A stretch of DNA of 64,000 bases from NCBI GenBank assembly GCA_944384255.1, contig CALWSS010000053.1, forward strand, positions 1 through 64,000. Reading direction: 5' to 3'. This DNA comes from an uncultured Clostridia bacterium. GTDB taxonomy: Bacteria > Bacillota > Clostridia > Lachnospirales > Anaerotignaceae. Numbering within the stretch: the stretch's first letter is position 1; each line of letters opens with the position of its first letter. Made by a program: the position numbers and the translations under genes. The notes under the pieces are model-generated. The model was not told the origin of the DNA, searched no databases, and saw nothing but the letters and a program-made list of their open reading frames with translations. Positions 16,435 to 26,209 of this stretch are shown here, in pieces.

Positions 16435-19400
16435 ATGGGTTTAAAATTTATAACCGGCAGAGCCGGCAGCGGCAAAACATCTTTGTGCCTTAAAAGCATA
16501 ATAGATGCTGAAAATAACTGCTCTCAAACACCAATTTATTATATTGTGCCTGAACAGTATACACTTCAGGCAGAAAGGGATTTAATATCCTATTCCAAAA
16601 ACGGCTCTGTTATGAAAGCTCAGGTTTTAAGCTTTAACCGGCTTTGCTATAACATATTTTCCCGTTCCGGCGGCCTTTGCCAAACGCCTCTTGACGATAT
16701 AGGCAAAGCCCTTGTTATTAAAAAAATAGTAGCCGAAAATAAAAACGACTTCCTCTATTTTAAAAACTGCTGTTCAAAGCCGGGCTTTATTGAACAGCTC
16801 TGTGATGTTATAACGGAATTTTTTAAATACGGTGTAACACAAAAAGATATTGAGGAAATGATAATAAATTCCGATGAAGAAGCCCTTAAAAGCAAGCTTA
16901 AAGACTTGCATATAATTTATTCAAAATTTTCCGACTATATAAAAAGCGGCTATATATCTTCCGATACAGCCCTTGATATGCTTTATGAAAAAATAGATTC
17001 CAGTAATTTTGTAAAAGATGCCTTTGTATGGATAGACGGCTTTTCAAGCTTTACACCACAGGAATTAAAAATTATAGAAAAGCTTCTTGTGCTTTGCCAA
17101 AACGTTACAGTTACACTTACTATAGGCAAAGCGGCTTTAAATAACAGCTCCTTAAGCCCCAGCTCCGTTTTTTATGAGCCTAAAGAAGCATTTAATAAAA
17201 TACTTCAATCAGCACAAAATCATAATATTAAGGCAGAAGTTACATATATTGATAAAATTTACCGTTTCACAAACCCTGCTTTAGCTCATATTGAAAAAAG
17301 CCTGCTTACATATACACCGGCACAGTTTAAAAACTCCGAGGGAATATATATTTATGAAGCTCAGGACAGATTTGACGAAGCCGAAAATGTTGCCTGCCGC
17401 ATAATATCCCTTGTTAAAGACAAAAAACTGCGTTTTAGCGATATAGCCGTAATTACCGGAGATATGGAAAACTCCGTAAGTATGCTTAAAAACGTGTTTT
17501 ATCAAAACAATATACCGTTTTTTGCAGATATTAAGCGTGATATAACCATATTCCCTTTAATACGCCTTATAAGCGCTCTTTTTGACTGTGTTTTAATGTC
17601 TATGAGTTATGAAAGTGTATTTTCACTGCTTAAAACAGGCCTTCTGCCGTTTACTAGCGACGAAATTGAAACACTTGAAAACTATGTGCTCTGCCATGGC
17701 ATTAAAGGCTATAAATGGCACAGCCAGTGGCAGTACAGCGATGTACACAGCACCCAAAGCGATTTTAACGACAATATAAACTTACTGCGACAAAGATTTC
17801 TTGATTTAATAGATATTTTTTCATCAAGCTTTGAAAAAGGCGAAAGCACAGTTAAATCCATAAGCACAGCTCTTTATAACTTTCTTGAGATGACAGGTGC
17901 AATAGAAAAACTGCAAAATTCATCCGATGAGTTTGAAAAAAACGGTGATTTTACTAAATCATACGAAACACATCAAAGCTTTAATGCCTTAAGTGCCATA
18001 CTGGATTCCATGTGCTCCATAGCCGGAGATGAAAAATGCTCTTTAGCACAGTACAAAGAAATGTTTCAAAGTGCCGCCGAAGTAAAAAAAGTAGGCATTA
18101 TACCGCCTGAAACCGACAGCGTTATAATAGGCGATACAGAAAGAACAAGACTTCCGGAAATTAAGGCTTTGTTTATAATAAATGCCAACGAAGGCGTTTT
18201 TCCTAAAAACACAGCTAAACAAAGCGTTTTTTCTGATAACGAAAGAAGCTTTATGCTCTCAAAAGGTTTAAAAATTGCTTCCGACTCAAAAGAAGCGGCA
18301 TTTTTACAGCAATACAGTGCATACTTTGCCCTTACCCGGCCTAAAGATGAGCTTTACATAAGCTATATAAAAACAGATTCCTCAGGCAAAAGCATTGCAC
18401 CTTCAAGTGTTATAGAGCGAATTAAAAAGGCACTGCCGGATATTGAAGTTTCATCTTCCCAAGATAGTTCTTCCCGTGCTCTTGCCCTAAAGAGCCCATA
18501 CAGCATTATGCATTCAATGGGCAGAGAGCTTCAAAAAGGCAGAAAAGAGTATAAAGAAATTTATAACGCCTTAAGCCAAATACCCCTTTGGCAGTCCAAA
18601 ACAAACATTATAAATAAGGCTCTTACAAATTCCGGGCCTCGTGAGTATCTTTCAAAGGAAACATCGGAGAAATTTTTCTCAAATACGCTTTTTTCAAGTA
18701 TTTCACGCCTTGAAAGATTTTCATCCTGTCCGTATATGTACTTTATGTCATATACAATTAAGGCATCAGAGCGGCCTATATATAAACTGAATACCCCGGA
18801 CCTTGGCATACTTTTCCACAGTGTTATAGAAAGCTTTTCCAAAACACTGCAAAATGAAGGCATTAACTGGGACAATGTTTCACAAGACGACGTCTATAAA
18901 ATAATAGCAGACTCCGTTAAAACCGGGCTTTCATCATTTAATAACGGTATTATGATGTCGTCTTATACAATGAAATATTTAATGTCACGCTTTAGCCGTG
19001 TATCATCAAGAGCAGTAAACACTTTAATTAATCATGTTAAAAAAGGCTCTTTTTCGCCTTATGCCTTTGAAGTTAATTTCGGAAGCGGCGGCCTTGCACC
19101 AATAGTAATAGATTTGGGCAACGGCAGAAGGATGTTCCTTACAGGCAAAATAGACCGTGTAGACATAATGGAAAGCGACGGCAAACTCTATGTTAAAATT
19201 ATAGACTATAAATCCGGCTCAAAATCATTCAGCCTTCAGGACATATACTACGGCCTGCAGCTTCAGCTTATGATATACATAGACGCCATAATAAAAAGCG
19301 GTATATTCCGGGATAAAACACCACTTCCCGGCGGTGTATTTTACTTTAAAATTCAGGACCCGGTGGCCAAAACAGTGGATGAACTCTCTTTTGAGGATAT

Positions 19401-19815
19401 TAAAGAGCTGATTGAAAAACAGCTTAAAATGTCCGGCCTTGTGCTTATGGACGAAAATGTCATTCGTGCCATGGATAACTCTTTTGAAAAAAAATCGGAT
19501 ATAATACCGGTTTCATATAAAGCCGACGGCAGTATATCCCAAAGCTCATATACCGCCAGTGAAAAGGACTTTTTATCTATAATGGACTACTGCCGACATA
19601 AAGCCACAAGCATAGGCAACGAAATTTTAAAAGGCAATATTGCCCCTGAGCCTTATGTTAAAGGCCAAACAATGCCTTGCAGTTACTGTGCATATAAAAG
19701 CGTATGTGATTTTGACAGAGAAAACAGCCGTGGACGTTTCCTTAAAACTTTAAATAAAGACGAAGCATTGGAAAAAATAAACAATGAAATAAACAACGAA
19801 AAAACAGAAATATAA
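16435..19815 (+). CDS. addB: ATP-dependent nuclease/helicase subunit AddB
   Basis: Large subunit of the AddAB helicase-nuclease, which resects double-strand breaks for RecA recombination. It has an N-terminal Walker A GRAGSGKT (about 8-15), helicase-like domains without full motor motifs, and a C-terminal RecB-family nuclease with GKIDRVD and IIDYKSG (metal and catalytic residues) and a downstream QLQ. Four cysteines for the Fe-S cluster are in place: one in SSCPYMYF (about 765) and three in CSYCAYKSVC (about 1085). Length 1126 is normal. Normally addA follows directly; here a terminator and convergent recO follow, so AddA must be encoded elsewhere or be absent. Confidence 0.93.
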   Translation: MGLKFITGRAGSGKTSLCLKSIIDAENNCSQTPIYYIVPEQYTLQAERDLISYSKNGSVMKAQVLSFNRLCYNIFSRSGGLCQTPLDDIGKALVIKKIVAENKNDFLYFKNCCSKPGFIEQLCDVITEFFKYGVTQKDIEEMIINSDEEALKSKLKDLHIIYSKFSDYIKSGYISSDTALDMLYEKIDSSNFVKDAFVWIDGFSSFTPQELKIIEKLLVLCQNVTVTLTIGKAALNNSSLSPSSVFYEPKEAFNKILQSAQNHNIKAEVTYIDKIYRFTNPALAHIEKSLLTYTPAQFKNSEGIYIYEAQDRFDEAENVACRIISLVKDKKLRFSDIAVITGDMENSVSMLKNVFYQNNIPFFADIKRDITIFPLIRLISALFDCVLMSMSYESVFSLLKTGLLPFTSDEIETLENYVLCHGIKGYKWHSQWQYSDVHSTQSDFNDNINLLRQRFLDLIDIFSSSFEKGESTVKSISTALYNFLEMTGAIEKLQNSSDEFEKNGDFTKSYETHQSFNALSAILDSMCSIAGDEKCSLAQYKEMFQSAAEVKKVGIIPPETDSVIIGDTERTRLPEIKALFIINANEGVFPKNTAKQSVFSDNERSFMLSKGLKIASDSKEAAFLQQYSAYFALTRPKDELYISYIKTDSSGKSIAPSSVIERIKKALPDIEVSSSQDSSSRALALKSPYSIMHSMGRELQKGRKEYKEIYNALSQIPLWQSKTNIINKALTNSGPREYLSKETSEKFFSNTLFSSISRLERFSSCPYMYFMSYTIKASERPIYKLNTPDLGILFHSVIESFSKTLQNEGINWDNVSQDDVYKIIADSVKTGLSSFNNGIMMSSYTMKYLMSRFSRVSSRAVNTLINHVKKGSFSPYAFEVNFGSGGLAPIVIDLGNGRRMFLTGKIDRVDIMESDGKLYVKIIDYKSGSKSFSLQDIYYGLQLQLMIYIDAIIKSGIFRDKTPLPGGVFYFKIQDPVAKTVDELSFEDIKELIEKQLKMSGLVLMDENVIRAMDNSFEKKSDIIPVSYKADGSISQSSYTASEKDFLSIMDYCRHKATSIGNEILKGNIAPEPYVKGQTMPCSYCAYKSVCDFDRENSRGRFLKTLNKDEALEKINNEINNEKTEI

Positions 19816-19830
19816 TAAATTCAGACAAAC

Positions 19831-19868
19831 AAAAATCGTTCTTTGATACATACCAAAGAACGATTTTT
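19831..19868. terminator. Bidirectional terminator between addB and recO
   Basis: Perfect 15-bp stem AAAAATCGTTCTTTG / CAAAGAACGATTTTT with an 8-base loop, T-rich on both sides. It overlaps the recO stop codon. Confidence 0.9.
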
Positions 19869-20616
19869 ATATTTTAAATGTTTTTAAAAACTCCAAAGAC
19901 TTTATTTCACTGCATAAATGTGTACGGACATAAATTTCAATAAATGTTTCAACTTCTCTTAGTACACTGTCTGAAAGGCCGAAACGGAATATATTTTTCC
20001 CTTCGTTATTTAAAACATGACTAATGGCCTTTCTTGCTCCCTTTGTAATAGGGTATCCACCGCCGGAATTTTTAAGGCAGTCTTTGCATATTATTCCGCC
20101 GCCTCTTACACTGAAAAAATTCTCCTGATTTTCAATGTTTTTGGAGCAAATAGCGCAGTTGTTGCCGCCAGATATAAGACCAAGTATTCCCAAAAGCTTA
20201 ATCTGGAATATAACCGAAGCCAGTCTTGGACTGAAAGAAGTTGAAGCCATAACGGCAAATGTTATAAGCAGAAGATGAAGCACACTGTTATTTTCCATTT
20301 CATCCGGTACAGATTTTTCAGTGAGCTCACATATAAAAGAGCCATAAGCAAACTTTTCCATATCACTTCTTAAGGCATAAAACGACTCTATAATTTCAGC
20401 CTGTGAGGCATTATAGAAGTTTCTGTTTTTATATGCCGTAAAAGAGCTGTACGAAAAAAGCTGGCTTGGTGCCGAAAGGTGGCTTTTGGCGCTTTTGGCG
20501 CCTTTAGCCGATACAGTTATTTTGCCTAAGTCTTTGGCCAAAACCACAAGGCGTTTGCCCGTTTCACCTAAAGGCGTCTCCCGAAGCACAACGCCGTCGA
20601 ATTTCTCCTCAGCCAT
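19867..20616 (-). CDS. recO: DNA repair protein RecO
   Basis: Recombination mediator that loads RecA with RecF/RecR. It has an N-terminal OB fold (VVLRETPLGETGKRLVVL) and a helical C-terminal domain with a four-cysteine zinc site, CAIC (about 160) and CKDC (about 180). Length 249 is typical. Last gene of the minus-strand era cluster, 12 bases after era, ending at a strong terminator. Confidence 0.93.
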   Translation of the reverse strand: MAEEKFDGVVLRETPLGETGKRLVVLAKDLGKITVSAKGAKSAKSHLSAPSQLFSYSSFTAYKNRNFYNASQAEIIESFYALRSDMEKFAYGSFICELTEKSVPDEMENNSVLHLLLITFAVMASTSFSPRLASVIFQIKLLGILGLISGGNNCAICSKNIENQENFFSVRGGGIICKDCLKNSGGGYPITKGARKAISHVLNNEGKNIFRFGLSDSVLREVETFIEIYVRTHLCSEIKSLEFLKTFKI

Positions 20617-20628
20617 TAATATTACCTC

Positions 20629-21534
20629 TTATATGTTTTTGGCATCATATCCGAAGTTTTTAAGCAGAAAATCACTGTCACGCCAGTCTTTTTTAACTTT
20701 AACCCAAAGCTGTAAATTAACTTCACTGCCTAAAAGAGCCGTTATGTCCTGTCTTGAAAGAGTGCCTATTTTTTTAAGCATAGCTCCGCCTTTGCCTATT
20801 ATAATGCCCTTGTGTGACTCTCTTTCGCAGTATATAACAGCCTGAATGTCAACAAGGTTTCTGTCTGGGCGCTTTTTCATGGAGCTTACTTCCACAGCCG
20901 TTCCGTGAGGTATCTCATCTCTTAAAAGCTTTAATGCCTTTTCCCTTATAAGCTCAGAAACTATCTGTCTTTCCGGCTGGTCTGTTACCATGTCGTCAGG
21001 GAAATATTTCGGGCCTTCCGGAAGGTATTTTTTAATTACCTTCATAAGCTCGTCTGTATTTTTGCCGCTTACGGCCGAAACCTGAACTATATCGGCAAAG
21101 TTATAAGCTTTACTGAAAATTTCAGTTGTTTTAAGGACTTTTTCTTCATCAAAACAATCTGTTTTGTTTATAACCAGTATAACCGGTGTTTTAACTTTTT
21201 TAAGACGCTCTATTATGTTTTCGTCCTCAGGAAGAATTTTCCCCAAAGGCTCTGTAAGCATAAGCACAGCGTCGACCTCGCCAAATGTAGTTTCTGCCGC
21301 CTTAACCATGTAATCGTCTAATTTGTATTTAGCCTTGTGTATTCCCGGTGTATCAATAAATATTACCTGAAAATCATCTTTTGTAAGTATGGCATTTATT
21401 TTATTTCGGGTTGTCTGAGGCTTTGGCGAAATAATGGCTATTTTCTCACCTATTAAGTAATTCATAAGTGTTGACTTACCTACATTAGGCCGGCCTATAA
21501 GTGAAACAAAACCCGAGTAAAATTTATCCTTCAA
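20629..21534 (-). CDS. era: GTPase Era
   Basis: Essential GTPase that binds 16S rRNA and assists 30S assembly. G motifs are GRPNVGKST (G1), DTPGIH (G3) and NKTD (G4). The C-terminal KH domain holds GKGGAMLKKIG. Length 301 is normal. Start is TTG with GGAG upstream; the first codons overlap the end of the UDG gene by 11 bases. Confidence 0.96.
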   Translation of the reverse strand: MKDKFYSGFVSLIGRPNVGKSTLMNYLIGEKIAIISPKPQTTRNKINAILTKDDFQVIFIDTPGIHKAKYKLDDYMVKAAETTFGEVDAVLMLTEPLGKILPEDENIIERLKKVKTPVILVINKTDCFDEEKVLKTTEIFSKAYNFADIVQVSAVSGKNTDELMKVIKKYLPEGPKYFPDDMVTDQPERQIVSELIREKALKLLRDEIPHGTAVEVSSMKKRPDRNLVDIQAVIYCERESHKGIIIGKGGAMLKKIGTLSRQDITALLGSEVNLQLWVKVKKDWRDSDFLLKNFGYDAKNI

Positions 21535-22102
21535 TCTGCTGCTCCTTTCGTAATTCCAAAAGCTTTCTACGTATTTCTTTCATATCCTCCCAAGCCGGTT
21601 TTTTCTTAGTCATATCCCTTAAAACCGCCGAAGGGTGGAATGTAGCTATCATGTATGTATTTTTTCTTTCAATCCATATACCACGTTCTTTGGTAATTTT
21701 AAAATCCGGATTAATAACGGCCTTTGCCGCTATTCTGCCTAAACAAACTATAATTTTAGGCCGTACAAGCAAAAACTGACGCCTTAAATAGTTTATGCAG
21801 GCCTTCTGCTCATCTTCTAACGGGTCCCTGTTATAAGGTGGTCTGCATTTTACTATATTTGTAATATAGTAATCATTTTCATCAAGACCGGCGGCCAAAA
21901 GCATTTTATCCAAAAGCTGCCCGGCAGCACCTACAAAAGGCACTCCCTGCAAATCCTCCTGCTCTCCCGGGCCTTCACCTATAAACATTATGTCAGCTTT
22001 TTTAGAGCCTTTGCCTATTACCACATTGTGCCTTGTTTGGCTTAATGGGCATTTGTGGCAGTTAAGGCACATGCCCTCAAGTTCTTCCCAGTTTAAATCC
22101 AA
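21524..22102 (-). CDS. Uracil-DNA glycosylase, family 4/5 Fe-S type
   Basis: Removes uracil from DNA in base excision repair. Motifs are GEGPGEQED (motif 1) and FHPSAVLRD (motif 2). Four cysteines for the [4Fe-4S] cluster are visible: C..C in CLNCHKCPL, one in IVKCRPPYNRDP and one in KACINYLRRQ. About 192 residues, the family norm. I prefer the TTG start at 22102, correctly spaced from AGGTGAT; GTG at 22111 is also in frame but sits on that site. Its insertion between cdd and era is not the usual order. Confidence 0.9.
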   Translation of the reverse strand: MDLNWEELEGMCLNCHKCPLSQTRHNVVIGKGSKKADIMFIGEGPGEQEDLQGVPFVGAAGQLLDKMLLAAGLDENDYYITNIVKCRPPYNRDPLEDEQKACINYLRRQFLLVRPKIIVCLGRIAAKAVINPDFKITKERGIWIERKNTYMIATFHPSAVLRDMTKKKPAWEDMKEIRRKLLELRKEQQIEG

Positions 22103-22129
22103 TAATATCACCTGTCAATCAACAACCAA

Positions 22130-22510
22130 TTACAGCTTAAAGGCATAAGGCAAAAGCTCATTTAATGCAAACTCCTTTATACCCTTTTCCTCTGAAAAAA
22201 GCACAATACTGCCATTGGGCATAAACTCGCTTAAAACCTGCCGGCAAATACCGCAAGGGAAAGTTAAGCCGCCTTTTTCTGAAACTATGGCTATTTTTAC
22301 AAAATCCCTTTCGCCTTCCGAAACAGCTTTAAATACTGCCGTTCTTTCGGCACAGTTTGAAGCACCATAAGAGCTGTTTTCCACATTACAGCCGGTATAC
22401 ACATTGCCGCTTTTACACAAAAGAGCAGCACCAACTTTAAAATTAGAATACGGTGCATAAGCATTTTGGGCGGCTTTTTGTGCCAGTTTAATAAGATTGG
22501 CATTATCCAT
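22130..22510 (-). CDS. cdd: Cytidine deaminase
   Basis: Pyrimidine salvage enzyme converting cytidine or deoxycytidine to uridine or deoxyuridine. Zinc site: CAERTA (C and catalytic E) and PCGICRQVL (two further cysteines). 126 residues, the typical tetrameric form. ATG start with AAGGTGA upstream, within the era cluster. Confidence 0.94.
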   Translation of the reverse strand: MDNANLIKLAQKAAQNAYAPYSNFKVGAALLCKSGNVYTGCNVENSSYGASNCAERTAVFKAVSEGERDFVKIAIVSEKGGLTFPCGICRQVLSEFMPNGSIVLFSEEKGIKEFALNELLPYAFKL

Positions 22511-22527
22511 GGCTTTTCACCTTCTTT

Positions 22528-22995
22528 TTACCGTGTTATGCCTAAGTTGTTTAATATGGCTTCCTGCTTTTCAAACATTTCCTCTCTCTCGTCATCTTCC
22601 ATGTGGTCGTAACCCATAAGATGGAGCATGCTGTGAGCCGTTAAAAAAGCCAGTTCCCTCTTTAAGCCGTGGCCGTATTCTTCAGCCTGTGAAACGGCTT
22701 TTTCTATTGAAATTATAATATCCCCAAGCATAATTTCGTCTTTTTCGTTTACGTCGGCCTGTTCTCCTTCTTCAAATGTAAGAAGAGGAAAGCTTAAAAC
22801 ATCCGTCGGAGCATCTATATTTCTGTACTGTTTGTTTATTTCCTTTATCTCATCGTTATTTACAATAGAAAGGCTTATTTCACACTGAGGGTCAAACTCC
22901 TCATATCTTAAACTTTCTGCTATAACGTCGTTAAAAAGTTTCTCTGTTTCAGGTGTAATTTCAAAATCCGTTCTGTTATCAATGAGTACTGTCAT
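22528..22995 (-). CDS. ybeY: Endoribonuclease YbeY
   Basis: Zinc-dependent endoribonuclease for 16S rRNA 3-prime maturation and ribosome quality control. The signature HSMLHLMGYDH (about 115-125) supplies the three metal histidines. Start set at ATG 22995, preceded by GGGGGAAAAG; an in-frame upstream start adds 12 non-conserved residues. The first codons overlap the end of pgpH by 17 bases. About 155 residues, as expected. Confidence 0.95.
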   Translation of the reverse strand: MTVLIDNRTDFEITPETEKLFNDVIAESLRYEEFDPQCEISLSIVNNDEIKEINKQYRNIDAPTDVLSFPLLTFEEGEQADVNEKDEIMLGDIIISIEKAVSQAEEYGHGLKRELAFLTAHSMLHLMGYDHMEDDEREEMFEKQEAILNNLGITR

Positions 22996-25195
22996 CGGAC
23001 TTTTCCCCCTTTGATTCTTCTTCCTTTTCAAGTACAGCCTCTTTTTCCCTTGCCGCTTTTATCTCTTCATCTTTAGGATAGGCTATTCTGTGGTGATACA
23101 TACCGTTAAACATTTTCATAAATGATTTTTTAATTATTTCAATCTCTTTAAGGTCAAGACGGCAGTCGTTAAGCTGTCTGTCATCCAACTTGTCCTTAAA
23201 AAGCTTATTAACAAGCTCCTCTATTCCTGCCGGGTCGTTTCCGGAAGAAATATAGCTTCTTACAGCGGCTTCTACAGTATCAGCCAGCATAACAACAGCG
23301 GCTTCTTTGCTCTGCGGTATAGGCCCCGGATACCTGAAATCCCTCTCGTGTACTATTTCCCCGGCACTTTCTTTTTCCTTAACACATTTTACATAAAAAT
23401 ATTTAACAAGTGTTGTGCCGTGGTGCTGCTGAATTATGTCCTTAACCACTTTAGGCACTCCGGCATGCTCTGACAGTTCCAAACCGTCTTTAACATGGTT
23501 TATAATTATTTCGGCGCTTATATATGGGTCAAGCTTATCGTGGATATTAACGGCAAACTGATTTTCACTGAAATACTGCGGATTTTTAAGCTTTCCTATA
23601 TCGTGAAAAAGAGCCCCAACTTTAGCCAAAGTTTCGTTGGCATAAATCTCATAAGCCGCCGTTTCGGCTAAATTAGCCACAACAAGGCTGTGGTGGTATG
23701 TCCCCGGTGTTTCTATTATAAGCCTTCTCATAAGCTCATTGTTAGGGTTAGCCAGTTCTGCCAGTGTAAACTTGGTGTTCATACCAAAAACACCCTCCCA
23801 AAGCGGAAGACTGCCTATTACCATAACAAGGGATACTATACCTGTAACACAGGCATACAGACTTTCAGTCAATACCTTAGGCGAATATCCCGACGAGAAA
23901 ATCTCTATACCGAAATATGTAGCCATGTTTATGGCGCCTATGGCAATAGATACCAGTAAAACCATTGTTCGTTTTTGTGTATACTGCACCAAAACCGATG
24001 CAAAACTGCCTGTTATTAAAAAGTATATAAGAAAATACACATCTCCGTTAAATACAAATGTGCCTATAATACATACAAAAGCATTAAGAGCTATGGCTAT
24101 TTTAGGCTTAATAAGTATTGATGTAAGCATAGCAAAAACACTCAGAGGCACTAAAGCATAGTTTTCAAACTTTTCTGTTACAAAAAGTATTACTATAGAA
24201 AGAACATATATAAAAAACAAAAGCACAACTGAGTTGTTTTGGCCCATGGCTCTTTTTTGCAGCGTATAAAGATAAATACCGGCAGCTGCAAAACAAAGAA
24301 ATGCAATTATAATACTGCCTGCCATGTGTATAATATTTCCGTTTGAACCGGTATTTATAAGGTTTAAAGAAGTAAGTATAGCATATGCCTCAGCCGTTAT
24401 AACTTCTCCGCTGTCAACTATTTTCTGGTCTTTAAGCACCATAACAGGTTCAACTTCAGAAGCCTTCTGCTCTTTTGCCGCCTCAATGGCATCTTCATCT
24501 AATATAAGGTTAGGCACAATAACAGCATCGGATATTGTATAAGCCATAGCCTTTAAAGTATCGTTCCACTGTGTTTCGTTTAATATATTTTCAACTTTGT
24601 CAATAGTGCTTTGACGTGTGTCGTCGGTTATTCCCAGTTCAAAGGCATAGTTTACACCGTACTTTATATCTTCAATAAACAGCGCCTTATCATTATCCGA
24701 AAGATTATCGTAGGCCTGATACTGACTGGATGTAAAATAAACCGGAACACCAAGGGTTATGTTTAAGTCATAGTCATACTGCGGCTGTGCACTTTCATAG
24801 TCCCCGTCCTCAGCACCTACTTTGCTTATGGCATTTTTCCAAGCCGCTTCTTTCTGTGCATTTTCCTTCATCTGGGCTATGCCCTCATCTATTGCAGTAA
24901 ACATGTCGTCTATCTGCTTTTCGGCATTTACCGCCACATCAGGGTCATGCTTATAAAGATTTCCTACACTGTCTTTAGCTGCCTTAATAAGCTTTTGGGT
25001 TTCAACTGTGTTTTCAACGCTTCTTGTTGCCACATACCTTTTAGGCGAAATATCGCCTATATTTATTTTTTCCGATTTAGGTGCAAAGGCACCGGAAAAA
25101 ATAATCATTACAGTAAACACAAAAGCCAGTACATATAGGGCCGCATTAAACTTTTTGCCTGTAAAATAAACTAAAGGCTTAAATATTTTTCTCAT
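22979..25195 (-). CDS. pgpH: PgpH-type 7TM-HD phosphodiesterase (c-di-AMP)
   Basis: Membrane receptor-like enzyme of the 7TMR-HD family, whose characterised members (PgpH, YqfF) hydrolyse cyclic di-AMP. One N-terminal helix (about 15-35), a large extracytoplasmic 7TMR-HDED domain to about 285, seven membrane helices (about 285-480), then a cytoplasmic HD domain with HSLVVANLAE, LFHDIGKLKNP and IINHVKDG, and a histidine pair in QQHHGT. Length 738 is normal. The C-terminal tail is rich in charged residues. In the conserved phoH-pgpH-ybeY block; starts seven bases after the phoH stop. Confidence 0.92.
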   Translation of the reverse strand: MRKIFKPLVYFTGKKFNAALYVLAFVFTVMIIFSGAFAPKSEKINIGDISPKRYVATRSVENTVETQKLIKAAKDSVGNLYKHDPDVAVNAEKQIDDMFTAIDEGIAQMKENAQKEAAWKNAISKVGAEDGDYESAQPQYDYDLNITLGVPVYFTSSQYQAYDNLSDNDKALFIEDIKYGVNYAFELGITDDTRQSTIDKVENILNETQWNDTLKAMAYTISDAVIVPNLILDEDAIEAAKEQKASEVEPVMVLKDQKIVDSGEVITAEAYAILTSLNLINTGSNGNIIHMAGSIIIAFLCFAAAGIYLYTLQKRAMGQNNSVVLLFFIYVLSIVILFVTEKFENYALVPLSVFAMLTSILIKPKIAIALNAFVCIIGTFVFNGDVYFLIYFLITGSFASVLVQYTQKRTMVLLVSIAIGAINMATYFGIEIFSSGYSPKVLTESLYACVTGIVSLVMVIGSLPLWEGVFGMNTKFTLAELANPNNELMRRLIIETPGTYHHSLVVANLAETAAYEIYANETLAKVGALFHDIGKLKNPQYFSENQFAVNIHDKLDPYISAEIIINHVKDGLELSEHAGVPKVVKDIIQQHHGTTLVKYFYVKCVKEKESAGEIVHERDFRYPGPIPQSKEAAVVMLADTVEAAVRSYISSGNDPAGIEELVNKLFKDKLDDRQLNDCRLDLKEIEIIKKSFMKMFNGMYHHRIAYPKDEEIKAAREKEAVLEKEEESKGEKSDDSTH

Positions 25196-25201
25196 ATTTT
25201 A

Positions 25202-26209
25202 TCACTTTCGCTTTCCCATAAAGCCATGCTGACGGGCCGCTTTTTCCTCACGTTTTTTATTAACAGCCGAATCATGTTTTTCATAGGCAAGTATTATTTT
25301 CTGCACCAAAGGATGCCTTACAACGTCTTTGTTTGTAAGAGTAATAATGTCTATGCCTTCTATGCCTTTTAATATGTCTGCCGCTTCGCTTAAACCGCTT
25401 TTTTTGCCTTCTGAAAGGTCTATCTGAGTTATATCACCAGTAATAACGGCTTTTGAGCCGTAGCCTATTCTTGTAAGGAACATCTTCATCTGTTCCGGTG
25501 TGGTATTCTGGGCTTCATCCAAAACAATAAAGGCATTATCCAGTGTACGGCCTCTCATATAAGCCAAAGGCGCTACTTCTATAAGACCCTTTTCCATGTT
25601 TTTAATAAAGTTGTCGGCACCCATAATTTCGTAAAGAGCATCGTAAAGAGGTCTTAAATATGGGTCTACTTTCTGCTGTAAATCACCAGGAAGAAAGCCC
25701 AGTTTCTCCCCTGCCTCTATAGCCGGTCTTGTAAGTATAATACGGTTTACCTCGTTATTTTTAAATGCATTTATGGCAAGAGCCATAGCAAGATATGTCT
25801 TTCCTGTGCCTGCCGGGCCTATGCCGAAAACAACTGTGTTTTTTCTGATTGAATCGGCATATTTCTTCTGGCCCATTGTTTTGGCACGTACCGGTCGGCC
25901 GTTTACTGTAAGGCAGATTATATCACTGCCTATGCCTTGGGCATTTTCTTCCTTGTGCTCTTTAATGGAATCTATTGTGTAGTTTAAAGACTGCTCTGTA
26001 ATTTCTATGTTGTTTTTTACAGAATTTATAAGGCACTCTATTGTTTTGGCGGCTCCTGTTACGTCTTGGCCGTTAATTTTTATATAATCGCCTCTGTTTA
26101 CTATCTTTACATCAAATTCTTTTTCTATCTTTTTTACATTTTTGTCGAACTGTCCGAAAACAGCCGAAATTTCACTGTTTTCAACAGAAAATACTGCTTC
26201 GTTTTCCAC
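25202..26209 (-). CDS. phoH: PhoH-like ATPase
   Basis: Cytoplasmic P-loop ATPase/putative RNA helicase related to the second half of PhoH; Walker A GPAGTGKTYLA (about 133-143), Walker B FIVLDEAQN (about 232). An N-terminal KH-like segment of about 95 residues precedes the ATPase core, as usual in Firmicutes. GTG start overlaps the TAG stop of yqfD (TAGTG), with AGGTGA upstream. Despite the name, placement in this cluster points to RNA or ribosome metabolism rather than phosphate control. Confidence 0.92.
   Translation of the reverse strand: MENEAVFSVENSEISAVFGQFDKNVKKIEKEFDVKIVNRGDYIKINGQDVTGAAKTIECLINSVKNNIEITEQSLNYTIDSIKEHKEENAQGIGSDIICLTVNGRPVRAKTMGQKKYADSIRKNTVVFGIGPAGTGKTYLAMALAINAFKNNEVNRIILTRPAIEAGEKLGFLPGDLQQKVDPYLRPLYDALYEIMGADNFIKNMEKGLIEVAPLAYMRGRTLDNAFIVLDEAQNTTPEQMKMFLTRIGYGSKAVITGDITQIDLSEGKKSGLSEAADILKGIEGIDIITLTNKDVVRHPLVQKIILAYEKHDSAVNKKREEKAARQHGFMGKRK

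Noticed and set aside
25202..26209. PhoH as part of the phosphate regulon
   Set aside because: It lies in the conserved era/ybeY cluster without a PHO box; the name is historical.
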